From the IMG/VR virus record IMGVR_UViG_3300012936_002756, positions 1-27,813 of that record: a DNA stretch of 27,813 nucleotides. One strand, 5' to 3'. The position numbers were made by a program, and so were the translations under genes. Of this stretch, positions 21,876 through 27,813 are shown in pieces. Numbering within the stretch: the first letter of the stretch is position 1; each line of letters opens with the position of its first letter. The notes below the pieces were generated by a model. It saw nothing but the letters and a program-made list of their open reading frames with translations. It did not search any database and was not told the DNA's origin. The DNA is from a virus.

Positions 21876-22979
21876 GTGACAAAAACAGTTTTTAATCGTA
21901 ATAAAGTAGACTTCACAAAACAGTATATGTTCTTTGGTGAAGATCAAAATACACAACGCTATGACGTATTCCGTTACCCGGAGTACGACAAACTTAACCA
22001 GACCATGCTTGGTTATTTTTGGAGACCTGAAGAAGTTTCCTTACAAAAAGATAGAGGCGACTATGCAGAATTTACAGATGCACAGAAGCACATCTTTACT
22101 TCAAACTTAAAATATCAAACACTTCTTGATAGTGTGCAAGGACGTGGACCTTGTTTAAACTTTTTACCTTACTGTTCTAATCCAGAATTAGAATCATGTA
22201 TTGTATGTTGGGACTTTCAAGAAACTATTCATAGTCGTTCTTATACACACATTGTAAAAAATGTTTATGCAGATCCTGCAGAAGTTTTTGATACTATCTT
22301 AGATGACAAAGAAATTATTGCAAGAGCAGAAAGTGTATCTCGTGAGTATGATAAGTTTTACGATATGGCAGTAAACTTCTTTCACAAAGGTAAAGGTTCT
22401 GAATACGAAGTTAAGAAACAATTGTACAAAGCAATGATGGTAGTAAATATCTTAGAAGGTTTACGTTTTTATGTTTCATTTGCATGTACATTTGCATTTG
22501 GCGAGCTAAAGAAAATGGAAGGGTCTGCAAAGATTATTTCTCTTATTGCTCGTGATGAAGCAACACACTTAAACTTATCTACACACATTCTAAAGCATTG
22601 GGCAAAAGGAGACGATGATCCAGACTTTGTTAAAATTGCAGAAGAGTGTAAAGAAGAATCATATGAGATGTGGAAAACTTGTGTTGAAGAAGAAAAGCGT
22701 TGGGCAGATTACTTGTTTGAAAAAGGTTCTATTGTAGGACTTAATGCAAACTTGTTACATGCATACGTAGAGTTTATTGCTAACAAGAGACTTAAAGCAT
22801 TAGGACTTGAACCAATTTATGATCGTCCTTTAACAACAAATCCTTTACCTTGGACACAACACTGGCTATCTAGCTCAGGACTACAAGTTGCACCACAAGA
22901 AACTGAAATCGAAAGTTATATTATTGGCGGCGTTAAGCAAGATGTTGATGAGAAGACCTTCGAAGGTTTCCAACTTTAG
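21876..22979 (+). CDS. nrdB: Class Ia ribonucleoside-diphosphate reductase, beta subunit
   Basis: Carries the di-iron tyrosyl-radical site: the first ligand in TLLDS, ETIHSRSY (Glu, His and the radical Tyr), NILEGLRFY (Glu) and RDEATHLNLSTH (Glu, His). The C-terminal peptide (DEKTFEGFQL) binds the alpha subunit. At 367 residues it is of normal length. The start is GTG, about eight bases after GAGGAAA and 14 bases after the nrdA stop, so nrdA and nrdB are co-transcribed. Confidence 0.97.
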   Translation: MTKTVFNRNKVDFTKQYMFFGEDQNTQRYDVFRYPEYDKLNQTMLGYFWRPEEVSLQKDRGDYAEFTDAQKHIFTSNLKYQTLLDSVQGRGPCLNFLPYCSNPELESCIVCWDFQETIHSRSYTHIVKNVYADPAEVFDTILDDKEIIARAESVSREYDKFYDMAVNFFHKGKGSEYEVKKQLYKAMMVVNILEGLRFYVSFACTFAFGELKKMEGSAKIISLIARDEATHLNLSTHILKHWAKGDDDPDFVKIAEECKEESYEMWKTCVEEEKRWADYLFEKGSIVGLNANLLHAYVEFIANKRLKALGLEPIYDRPLTTNPLPWTQHWLSSSGLQVAPQETEIESYIIGGVKQDVDEKTFEGFQL

Positions 22980-22991
22980 ATAAGTAATAGT

Positions 22992-23159
22992 ATGTTCAGA
23001 GTGCAGTTTAAAAGACATTCCCCACTAGAAGCATGGACTACATATGGTTCATACGGGTCTGAAGCTACGGCTATCAATGCTGCAATATCCAAGAAGAACG
23101 CTGGTGCTATCATGGTAAAGGTAATTAATAAGAAGAAAGAAACTATTTACGTAGGATAA
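22992..23159 (+). CDS. Unknown 55-residue basic protein
   Basis: An open frame between nrdB and glutaredoxin: starts MFRVQFKRHSPLEAWTTYGS and ends KKKETIYVG, with an Ala-rich helix in the middle. The pattern of beta-strand, aromatic residues, helix and strand suggests a small folded domain. TAAGTA lies five bases before the ATG with the same ATAGT spacer as the gene at 13240, so it may have its own late-type start. The family is not recognised. Confidence 0.65.
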   Translation: MFRVQFKRHSPLEAWTTYGSYGSEATAINAAISKKNAGAIMVKVINKKKETIYVG

Positions 23160-23162
23160 AAC

Positions 23163-23417
23163 ATGATAGAAATATACGGAAAACCCGCTTGTCCGTTCTG
23201 TGATAGAGCAAAACAATTTTGTGAATCAAACAAATTTGAATTTGTCTACAAACAATTAGACGAAGACTTTACTCGTGAACAACTCTTTGAAAAGTTCCCG
23301 ACAGCACGTACATTCCCACAAATAACTGTTCGTGGCGAAAAGATTGGTGGATACAACGAATTAATCAAATACGTTGAAGATACTGGTTATAACGGCACTG
23401 GACACTCATTAGGATAA
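23163..23417 (+). CDS. Glutaredoxin (84 residues)
   Basis: Active site ACPFC (C10, C13), the cis-proline region TFPQI, and the glutathione-binding GGYNEL. A complete thioredoxin-fold dithiol glutaredoxin. Directly downstream of nrdAB, it probably supplies electrons for ribonucleotide reduction. AGGATAAAAC before the ATG. Confidence 0.95.
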   Translation: MIEIYGKPACPFCDRAKQFCESNKFEFVYKQLDEDFTREQLFEKFPTARTFPQITVRGEKIGGYNELIKYVEDTGYNGTGHSLG

Positions 23418-23421
23418 AAAT

Positions 23422-23712
23422 ATGTTAATTGAAACACCATATAAGGTAGGCGAAAATGTCTCCTTTAAACTTGCGTCAGGCGAAGAAATTGTAGGACGTT
23501 TAGAAGAAGAAAACGAAACACATTATATATTGCACAAGCCAATGGTTCTTATTGCACAGCAAAAAGGATTAGGACTTGCACCATTTATGTTTAGTGTATC
23601 GCCAGACGGTAAGTTCTTGCTTAAAGCAAGTTCAGTAAGTTGTGTCGCTAAGACAGAAGAAAACATCAGCAAACAATATACTCAAACGACTACCGGCATC
23701 GCTCTTCAGTAG
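23422..23712 (+). CDS. Sm/LSm-like small beta protein (96 residues)
   Basis: The segment VSFKLASGEEIVGRLEEENE followed by THYILHKPMVLI has the layout of an Sm1 motif (strands with a G-x-E-x-x-G-x-L core). Such Sm-like proteins of unknown function are frequent in T4-like marine phages. The C-terminal quarter is Thr/Gln-rich. RNA binding is possible but not shown. AGGATAAAAAT before the ATG; it follows glutaredoxin by four bases. Confidence 0.6.
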   Translation: MLIETPYKVGENVSFKLASGEEIVGRLEEENETHYILHKPMVLIAQQKGLGLAPFMFSVSPDGKFLLKASSVSCVAKTEENISKQYTQTTTGIALQ

Positions 23713-23718
23713 TATAGG

Positions 23719-23724
23719 TAAATA
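23719..23724 (+). promoter_or_regulatory. Late-type promoter for a leaderless mRNA
   Basis: TAAATA inside the inverted repeat AGGTAAATACCT, exactly five bases before the ATG at 23730. Confidence 0.5.
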
Positions 23725-23729
23725 CCTGT

Positions 23730-24764
23730 ATGCCAGAAGTAGTAAGAACAAACGTAGACAAGCACAAAGGACACTCAAGTCCTACACCGAACCCTTTTCA
23801 TCAAACAGTGTATGTAGATGGTTCGCCGAATGTGTTTACCAACAACGAGAAAACAGTTAGAATAGATGATAAGACTGAATGCGGTGATCCAGCAGACGCA
23901 GGATCTCCTAATGTGTTCGCGAACAACATCAAAGTTCATCGCAAAGGCGATGCAACAAGAGGACATGATTCTTGGGTAGCCAATAACGCAGAAACAGGTT
24001 CTTCTAATGTTTGGGCTAACGAAGGATATGTACCACCTATTATACTTTCGCCAGCACAGGCAGCAGCAATTAATGCAGTTATACAAGAAGCAATTGAAAA
24101 TCCACCAGACGTAGGTGCAACAGGCGGTGGACAAGCCAACGGCACTATTGCAGAGAATCAAGTTCCAGTAAAGTATGAAGGTGCTCCAGCAGCAGGAGTT
24201 GATGACCTTGGAACAACAACACCACTAGTTGATGCAAGTGCTGCCAATTCAACAGCAGCAGCAGATGGTATACCAGGTTTCTTAACACAACTACTAGACG
24301 AAGCAGCAGCAAATAAATGGGACGAAACTGTTGATCCTAGTAATGGAAACATTATAGGTATATGGAAAGAACTAGGATTCCCAGACACATCATATTGGAA
24401 GACTGACCAAACACCTTGGTGTGCAGGATTTTGTAATTGGGTACTAAAAAGAACTGGCTATCAGTATATGCAAAGTGCTAGAGCATACGACTTTAGAGAT
24501 AAAACAAGTGTATATGGTGGTGTTCCTGTTCCGATATCAGACGGACAACCAGGTGACATCGTAGTTTGGAACTATAGTCATGTTAACTTTATATACACTT
24601 CACCGTCGCCGGGTGTGTATACTTTCGTAGGCGGCAACCAAAGTGACAAAGCAAGTCAAACAAACAACAACCCGTCAGGTGGATCAATCACACACAGTTG
24701 GAGAGGGGGTTGGCAAGCAACCAATGGAAGGATATCGGGTATATTCCGACCAGTCAGATCCTAG
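23730..24764 (+). CDS. PAAR spike-tip protein fused to a CHAP/NlpC-like peptidase (344 residues)
   Basis: Residues 1-98 form a PAAR-type domain: VVRTNVDKHKGH, repeated GSPNVFxNN strands, CGDPADAGSP and a final SSNVWANEG, the layout of the sharp cone on top of gp5/VgrG spikes. A Pro/Ala-rich linker (99-185) leads to a peptidase-like domain: PWCAGFCNWVLKRTG with the candidate nucleophile C231, GDIVVWNYSHVNF with H284, and a GGNQSD motif, as in TIGR02594/CHAP-type wall hydrolases. It would combine membrane puncture with local peptidoglycan cutting during injection. In T4 these jobs are split between gp5 (lysozyme) and gp5.4 (PAAR). The mRNA is predicted to be leaderless. Confidence 0.82.
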   Translation: MPEVVRTNVDKHKGHSSPTPNPFHQTVYVDGSPNVFTNNEKTVRIDDKTECGDPADAGSPNVFANNIKVHRKGDATRGHDSWVANNAETGSSNVWANEGYVPPIILSPAQAAAINAVIQEAIENPPDVGATGGGQANGTIAENQVPVKYEGAPAAGVDDLGTTTPLVDASAANSTAAADGIPGFLTQLLDEAAANKWDETVDPSNGNIIGIWKELGFPDTSYWKTDQTPWCAGFCNWVLKRTGYQYMQSARAYDFRDKTSVYGGVPVPISDGQPGDIVVWNYSHVNFIYTSPSPGVYTFVGGNQSDKASQTNNNPSGGSITHSWRGGWQATNGRISGIFRPVRS

Positions 24765-24793
24765 TTGACAAAAAATACAATATACTATATAAT
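24765..24793 (+). promoter_or_regulatory. Consensus sigma70 promoter of the YbaN-like gene
   Basis: TTGACA, 17 bases, TATAAT: perfect consensus, directly after the previous stop codon. AAGGTGG precedes the ATG. Confidence 0.8.
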
Positions 24794-24812
24794 ATAACAA
24801 GGTGGTACATTA

Positions 24813-25232
24813 ATGAATCAAATAAAAAGATATATGTACATGGGTATTGGTTTCCTTTGCGTAGGTTTAGCCTACATTGGAATCATTACTCCAGGTATTC
24901 CATTCAGCATTTTTTTAGTAATTGCTGCATGGGCATTTGCAAAGAGCTCTCCAAAAATGGAAGCGTGGTTATATAACCACCCGTGGTTTGGTAAGTTCCT
25001 TACAAATTGGAACAAAAAACGTGTTTTCCCTACCAAGGGTAAATACCTAATGATATTGGTAATGGCATCAACTATTATCTTTACATGGTTTGCTACAGAG
25101 AATCTGAAAGCAATTATGTGGAGTGGTGGTGCAATGGTGCTAGTGGCAATTTGGGCTTGGAGATATCCTGGCTCAGAAGAGGAACACGCTCGACGTGTTA
25201 AAGAAGGAAAGCGAGTAGCTTGGTTAAAGTAA
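24813..25232 (+). CDS. YbaN-family (DUF454) inner-membrane protein (139 residues)
   Basis: Matches the family by IGIITPGIPFSIFLVIAAWAF (about 21-41), the W-L-Y-N-H-P-W-F-G motif and NKKRVFPTKGK, followed by two more hydrophobic helices and a basic end. YbaN proteins are small inner-membrane proteins of unknown function, common in proteobacteria. With a perfect host-type promoter it should be expressed from the start of infection. It is probably host-derived. Confidence 0.8.
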   Translation: MNQIKRYMYMGIGFLCVGLAYIGIITPGIPFSIFLVIAAWAFAKSSPKMEAWLYNHPWFGKFLTNWNKKRVFPTKGKYLMILVMASTIIFTWFATENLKAIMWSGGAMVLVAIWAWRYPGSEEEHARRVKEGKRVAWLK

Positions 25233-25233
25233 T

Positions 25234-25551
25234 ATGAAGTGTGAACAAGGCGATCTAGCAAAAATCATTCATTCTGTTCAACCAGAAAATGTTGGCAAGA
25301 TTGTTCTTGTGAAAGAATACATTGGAAAGTACAAGCAAAACGATACTTTTGATTTTAGAGGTGTTGTTTGCATGTGTCCTGTGACAGATCATTACTGGTG
25401 GATTGAAGCAACTGGATTGAAAAATCAGTTTGGAGATTCACCTAAAGCATACATAGCGGACTCATGGTTGGAACCAATCCGACCAGAAACAGGCAAGAAG
25501 TCGGCTACCCATGTCGTGAAAGACAAAGAAGTAGAAAGACAGGCGGCATAA
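25234..25551 (+). CDS. Unknown SH3/KOW-like protein (105 residues)
   Basis: A beta-rich protein beginning MKCEQGDLAKIIHSVQPENV with GKIVLVKEYIG, a pattern typical of small SH3-like barrels in phages and prophages; WWIEATGL and AYIADSWLEPIRP are the other recognisable blocks. The start is one base after the YbaN-like stop, so both share the promoter at 24765. Function unknown. Confidence 0.65.
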   Translation: MKCEQGDLAKIIHSVQPENVGKIVLVKEYIGKYKQNDTFDFRGVVCMCPVTDHYWWIEATGLKNQFGDSPKAYIADSWLEPIRPETGKKSATHVVKDKEVERQAA

Positions 25552-25570
25552 TAATAACTAAGGAAATAAA

Positions 25571-25774
25571 ATGGCAACAGGAAAAGTAAAATGGTTTAAT
25601 GCAGACAAAGGTTTTGGATTCATTACTCCAGACGACGGCGGAAAAGATGTATTCGCTCATTTCTCAGCTATTTCAACTGAAGGCTACAAGACTCTACAAG
25701 AGAATCAAGTAGTAACATACGAAATGGCAGAAGGACCAAAAGGTCCACAAGCATCTAATATTCAACCTCAGTAG
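25571..25774 (+). CDS. Cold-shock domain protein (67 residues)
   Basis: A complete CspA-type single-strand RNA/DNA-binding fold: [15 protein letters not shown] contains RNP1, DVFAHFSAI contains RNP2, and the C-terminus [10 protein letters not shown] is standard. Acts as an RNA chaperone, often in marine phages. AAGGAAATAAA before the ATG; terminator after it. Confidence 0.96.
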   Translation: MATGKVKWFNADKGFGFITPDDGGKDVFAHFSAISTEGYKTLQENQVVTYEMAEGPKGPQASNIQPQ

Positions 25775-25787
25775 AATATTTTTAGAA

Positions 25788-25814
25788 AATAGGTCCTTCG
25801 GGGCCTATTTTTTT
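25788..25814 (+). terminator. Terminator with UUCG tetraloop after the cold-shock gene
   Basis: Nine-pair stem (AATAGGTCC with GGGCCTATT, one G-T pair), TTCG loop, T run. Confidence 0.9.
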
Positions 25815-25874
25815 GACTATTAGTTCATAGTTACAGTCTATTAGACAATAATCTTTTTACGTGTTAAATTATTT

Positions 25875-25880
25875 TAAATA
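25875..25880 (+). promoter_or_regulatory. Late-type promoter of the oxygenase gene
   Basis: TTTAAATAC 18 bases before the ATG; TAAGGAG ribosome binding site between. Confidence 0.45.
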
Positions 25881-25898
25881 CATCGTAAGGAGAACTAG

Positions 25899-26954
25899 AT
25901 GCCACCACGTAATCACGTTAACTGGTTAAAGAAACCAGTAGTAGAATCAATTAGTAGCACAGCCTACAACAATCCAAAAATATTTGCACAAGAGCAAGAA
26001 CAGATCTTTAAGAAGGTATGGGTACCTATGTGTCATATAAGTGAAATGTATGAACTTGGTAACTTTAGAACAACACAGATAGCAGGTGTGAATGTTATTG
26101 CGTACAACACAGGCGATAGTGTTCGAGCATATCGAAACTACGGAATTAATCAACCAAGCGGCACACTTGCCGCACCAATAGTAACAGTTGAACCACAACT
26201 ACATTGTGAAGTAAAGCATGGTGGTATGGTATGGGTAACACTTAATCCTAATCCTACACAGAGTGTAGAAGAATGGACAGCAGGTGCATTTGATTGTATC
26301 GCTGATGCTATTGACACAGAAGAGATGGAAGTATTTCATTACCACAAAGCAATTATAGATACAAACTATAAACTGTGGCATGATACAAACAGTGAATTCT
26401 ATCATGATTTCATGCACTACTTCAATAGAGTAAGTGGATTCAATGACGAATACTTTGCACGTAAGAACATACCTTTTGATAACGGACATGTTAATGTAAG
26501 TTCGTTCACTGTTAACTATGAAGAGTACGAAGGCTTTGAAGATAGAGGAGAACTTAGTTTTCCTAACTTGCCTCCTAACCAATGGTATATGGTTGACCTA
26601 TTTCCTGGATTTAACTTTAACCTACGAGGCAGTGCTTACCGTTCGGATAGTGTAACGCCATTAAGTTGTAATCAAGTTCTTATAGAGTTTAGAGGTTACG
26701 GCCTACGCAAAGATACTAAAGAAGAAAGACTTACACGTATCAAACATCACAACAGCATATGGGGACCTTTTGGACGTAATCTACACGAAGACCTAATTGG
26801 TGTAGCAGGACAAGGTACAACCATGCGTGAAGGTACAGAAGCAAGACGCATACTACATGGTAGACACGAGAATGGAACTATACATGATGAAGTTGGTATG
26901 CGCCATTACTACAGCGAATGGGGCAAGTACTTAGATGTTGACCCGTATCAGTAA
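25899..26954 (+). CDS. Ring-hydroxylating oxygenase alpha-subunit homologue lacking the Rieske motif (351 residues)
   Basis: The N-terminal region follows the family pattern (FAQEQEQIFKKVWVPMCHIS, ELGNFRTTQIAGVNVIAY, SVRAYRN), but where normal proteins have C-x-H-R and, about 17 residues later, C-x-x-H, this one reads NYGINQPSGTLAAPIVTVEP and goes straight to HGGMVWVTLNP. The cluster-binding loops are deleted. The catalytic mononuclear-iron site appears intact: NYKLWHDTNSEFYHDFMH supplies H169 and H173 (spacing three residues instead of the usual four), and NLHEDLIGVAGQG supplies the facial aspartate (D298). Without the Rieske cluster there is no internal electron donor, so it may be an iron protein with a new electron source, a ligand binder or a decoy subunit. 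Substrate unknown. Confidence 0.82.
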   Translation: MPPRNHVNWLKKPVVESISSTAYNNPKIFAQEQEQIFKKVWVPMCHISEMYELGNFRTTQIAGVNVIAYNTGDSVRAYRNYGINQPSGTLAAPIVTVEPQLHCEVKHGGMVWVTLNPNPTQSVEEWTAGAFDCIADAIDTEEMEVFHYHKAIIDTNYKLWHDTNSEFYHDFMHYFNRVSGFNDEYFARKNIPFDNGHVNVSSFTVNYEEYEGFEDRGELSFPNLPPNQWYMVDLFPGFNFNLRGSAYRSDSVTPLSCNQVLIEFRGYGLRKDTKEERLTRIKHHNSIWGPFGRNLHEDLIGVAGQGTTMREGTEARRILHGRHENGTIHDEVGMRHYYSEWGKYLDVDPYQ

Positions 26955-27021
26955 ACGTTGGTTTAAACTTTTAGATTGGGTATCAAGAGATGCCGGACCC
27001 AAACACATGGGTAGAAAATAA
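26935..27021 (+). CDS. Possible 28-residue basic peptide overlapping the oxygenase end
   Basis: Starts inside the last codons of the oxygenase in another frame (ATG at 26935) and encodes MLTRISKRWFKLLDWVSRDA with a basic end. An amphipathic, Arg/Trp-rich helix is likely. No ribosome binding site beyond the overlapping gene; support is weak. Confidence 0.3.
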   Translation: MLTRISKRWFKLLDWVSRDAGPKHMGRK

Positions 27022-27035
27022 TTTTCAAAAAACGG

Positions 27036-27066
27036 TTGACAAACCAATAATATGGTAGTATAAATA
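27036..27066 (+). promoter_or_regulatory. Overlapping sigma70-like and late promoters of the tmRNA-tRNA unit
   Basis: TTGACA (27036-27041), 17 bases, TATAAA (27059-27064); the same bases form TATAAATA (27059-27066). The predicted start is near 27072. Confidence 0.65.
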
Positions 27067-27071
27067 TAACT

Positions 27072-27340
27072 GTAACGTTGAAGCCAATCAACGACATATC
27101 GGACTCGGGGGCAGTACCCGACGCCTCCACCATAAGCACATTATTCTAATAGTTGGTAATGTTCTTATGATGGGGGCGAACTAGGATCGACGAGTGTATT
27201 AGAGAACGTGGAGTTACCGGTAGGCGATGACCGTAAATCAAGCAAAACTATAGACGCAAACGAAAACTTTGCTCTTGCTGCCTAGTTACTAGGTGACGGG
27301 GTTGGCAACTTACCTGGCAACAGAAAAGTTGCACCTTTAT
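27072..27340 (+). ncRNA. ssrA: Circularly permuted (two-piece) tmRNA
   Basis: The order is inverted relative to standard tmRNA. First comes the acceptor piece, with a T-arm-like CGGG-GGCAGTA-CCCG hairpin and the 3' end GCCTCCACCA at 27123-27132; then a 39-base spacer (27133-27171); then the coding piece starting GGGGGCGAAC at 27172. GGGGGC pairs with GCCTCC to rebuild the acceptor stem, and GTTGGC (27301-27306) can pair with GCCAAT (27083-27088) to join the pieces. The tag frame at 27256-27285 is GCA AAC GAA AAC TTT GCT CTT GCT GCC TAG, encoding ANENFALAA, preceded by TAGAC as in other tmRNAs. Permuted tmRNA is characteristic of alphaproteobacteria and some cyanobacteria and betaproteobacteria, so it points to the host lineage. 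The outer ends are approximate. Confidence 0.88.
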
Positions 27341-27347
27341 TGACAAA

Positions 27348-27421
27348 GGGTGAATGGTGTAGTGGTAACACGCCGGTCTCCAAAACCGTAGATTGAGGTT
27401 CGATTCCTTGTTCGCCTGCCA
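27348..27421 (+). tRNA. tRNA-Trp (anticodon CCA)
   Basis: A complete cloverleaf of 74 bases: acceptor GGGTGAA with TTCGCCT (two wobble pairs), D-arm GTGT-AGTGGTA-ACAC, anticodon loop CTCCAAA between CGGT and ACCG, T-arm TGAGG-TTCGATT-CCTTG, discriminator G and encoded CCA. The first anticodon-stem pair is mismatched (C-T), and the T-stem has wobble pairs. It follows the tmRNA without a visible promoter or terminator, so both are probably processed from one transcript. Confidence 0.9.
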
Positions 27422-27429
27422 ATAAATTT

Positions 27430-27437
27430 TATAAATA
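27430..27437 (+). promoter_or_regulatory. Late-type promoter TATAAATA for leaderless nfu mRNA
   Basis: The full T4 late box ends exactly five bases before the ATG at 27443; no Shine-Dalgarno sequence. Confidence 0.55.
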
Positions 27438-27442
27438 ATGAC

Positions 27443-27724
27443 ATGAATAAAGAAGAATACGACGAAATAGTAAAAAGAATCAATACCCTTATTGATAATC
27501 AGGTTCAGCCAGCAGTAGAACAGCACGGAGGCTTTATTAAATTTGAAGACTTTGATCAGTCAACAGGCCGTGTAAGTGTTTTACTACAAGGATCATGTTC
27601 TGGTTGTGCAAGTAGCACAGTAACACTCAAGATGGGTGTAGAGAACATGTTGAAACATTACATTCCAGAAGTAACAGGTGTAGACGGAATGGATGACCCC
27701 AACTTTAATAATCCATATTATTAA
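27443..27724 (+). CDS. NifU C-terminal (Nfu) domain Fe-S carrier (93 residues)
   Basis: The whole protein is one Nfu domain: INTLIDNQVQPAVEQHGGFI, VSVLLQGSCSGCASST with the cluster-binding CxxC (C52, C55), and LKMGVENMLKHYIPEV. Two such subunits hold a [4Fe-4S] cluster and pass it to target enzymes. Unlike bacterial NfuA it has no degenerate A-type domain. Likely clients in phage infection are host Fe-S enzymes; the Rieske-less oxygenase nearby does not look like a client. Confidence 0.93.
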   Translation: MNKEEYDEIVKRINTLIDNQVQPAVEQHGGFIKFEDFDQSTGRVSVLLQGSCSGCASSTVTLKMGVENMLKHYIPEVTGVDGMDDPNFNNPYY

Positions 27725-27764
27725 AAATGCACTCAGATCTAGCACATCATCTGCTTAATTGCAG

Positions 27765-27770
27765 TAAATA
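27765..27770 (+). promoter_or_regulatory. Late-type box for a gene beyond the right edge
   Basis: GTAAATAA followed by AAAAGGAAC at the window end, which looks like a ribosome binding site for the next gene. No gene start lies inside the window. Confidence 0.35.
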
Positions 27771-27813
27771 ACATCATACGAATTGTAATACCATTATAAC
27801 TAAAAGGAACTAA

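Noticed and set aside
27248-27526. Minus-strand frame of 92 codons across tmRNA, tRNA and the nfu start
   Set aside because: It crosses two structured RNA genes and a well-supported coding gene on the other strand.
27727-27771. 14-codon frame after nfu
   Set aside because: Too short, no ribosome binding site, and it overlaps a probable late-promoter box for the next gene.
1-27813. CRISPR arrays, insertion sequences, integrase or attachment sites
   Set aside because: No regularly spaced repeats, transposase motifs, tyrosine/serine recombinase motifs or tRNA-derived direct repeats were seen by eye.

Overview
The window reads as a piece of a T4-like marine myovirus genome, about 38% GC, that probably infects an alphaproteobacterium. 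The viral reading rests on a beta-helix tail fibre, a PAAR spike fused to a peptidase, phage-style nrdA-nrdB-glutaredoxin, many tiny overlapping genes, and TAAATA late-promoter boxes in front of most transcription units. The host guess rests on a circularly permuted (two-piece) tmRNA gene and on DUF1127-type small proteins. SAR11 or a roseobacter-like host would fit; the sequence alone does not decide.

Layout. 1-2874 (+): an AlkB-type membrane di-iron hydroxylase (cut by the left edge), a PiT-type phosphate permease and PRPP synthetase. 2851-6386 (-): a heme-pathway operon, hemF, a 25-residue membrane micropeptide, hemC, hemE and hemB, joined by 4-base start/stop overlaps. 6411-8647: small membrane proteins and a chain of six mini-genes (-), including DUF1127, behind a structured leader of about 190 nt. 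8751-12257 (+): a nucleotidyltransferase, a CCA-adding-type enzyme and a ligase-like protein, in a cluster with small helical and basic proteins; several have N-termini resembling the T4 capsid-targeting sequence. 12307-17761 (+): small virion or lysis proteins, a PD-(D/E)XK nuclease and a glycosyltransferase-like protein. 17764-23712 (+): tail fibre, ribonucleotide reductase, glutaredoxin and an Sm-like protein. 23719-27813 (+): PAAR-peptidase, YbaN-like protein, cold-shock protein, a Rieske-type oxygenase that has lost its Rieske motif, tmRNA, tRNA-Trp and a NifU-C (Nfu) protein.

Together the genes suggest three programmes. One is metabolic takeover: phosphate uptake, PRPP, deoxynucleotides and tetrapyrroles. 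A second is iron/oxygen chemistry: di-iron, mononuclear iron, Fe-S and O2-dependent HemF. The third is protection of translation: tRNA 3'-end repair, a possible ligase, tmRNA rescue and tRNA-Trp. The most unusual items are the hem operon with its micropeptide, the Rieske-less oxygenase, the possibly virion-delivered RNA-repair cluster, the permuted phage tmRNA, and a set of late promoters whose predicted start is the A of the ATG (leaderless mRNAs). All functions are inferred from sequence recognition without database searches.
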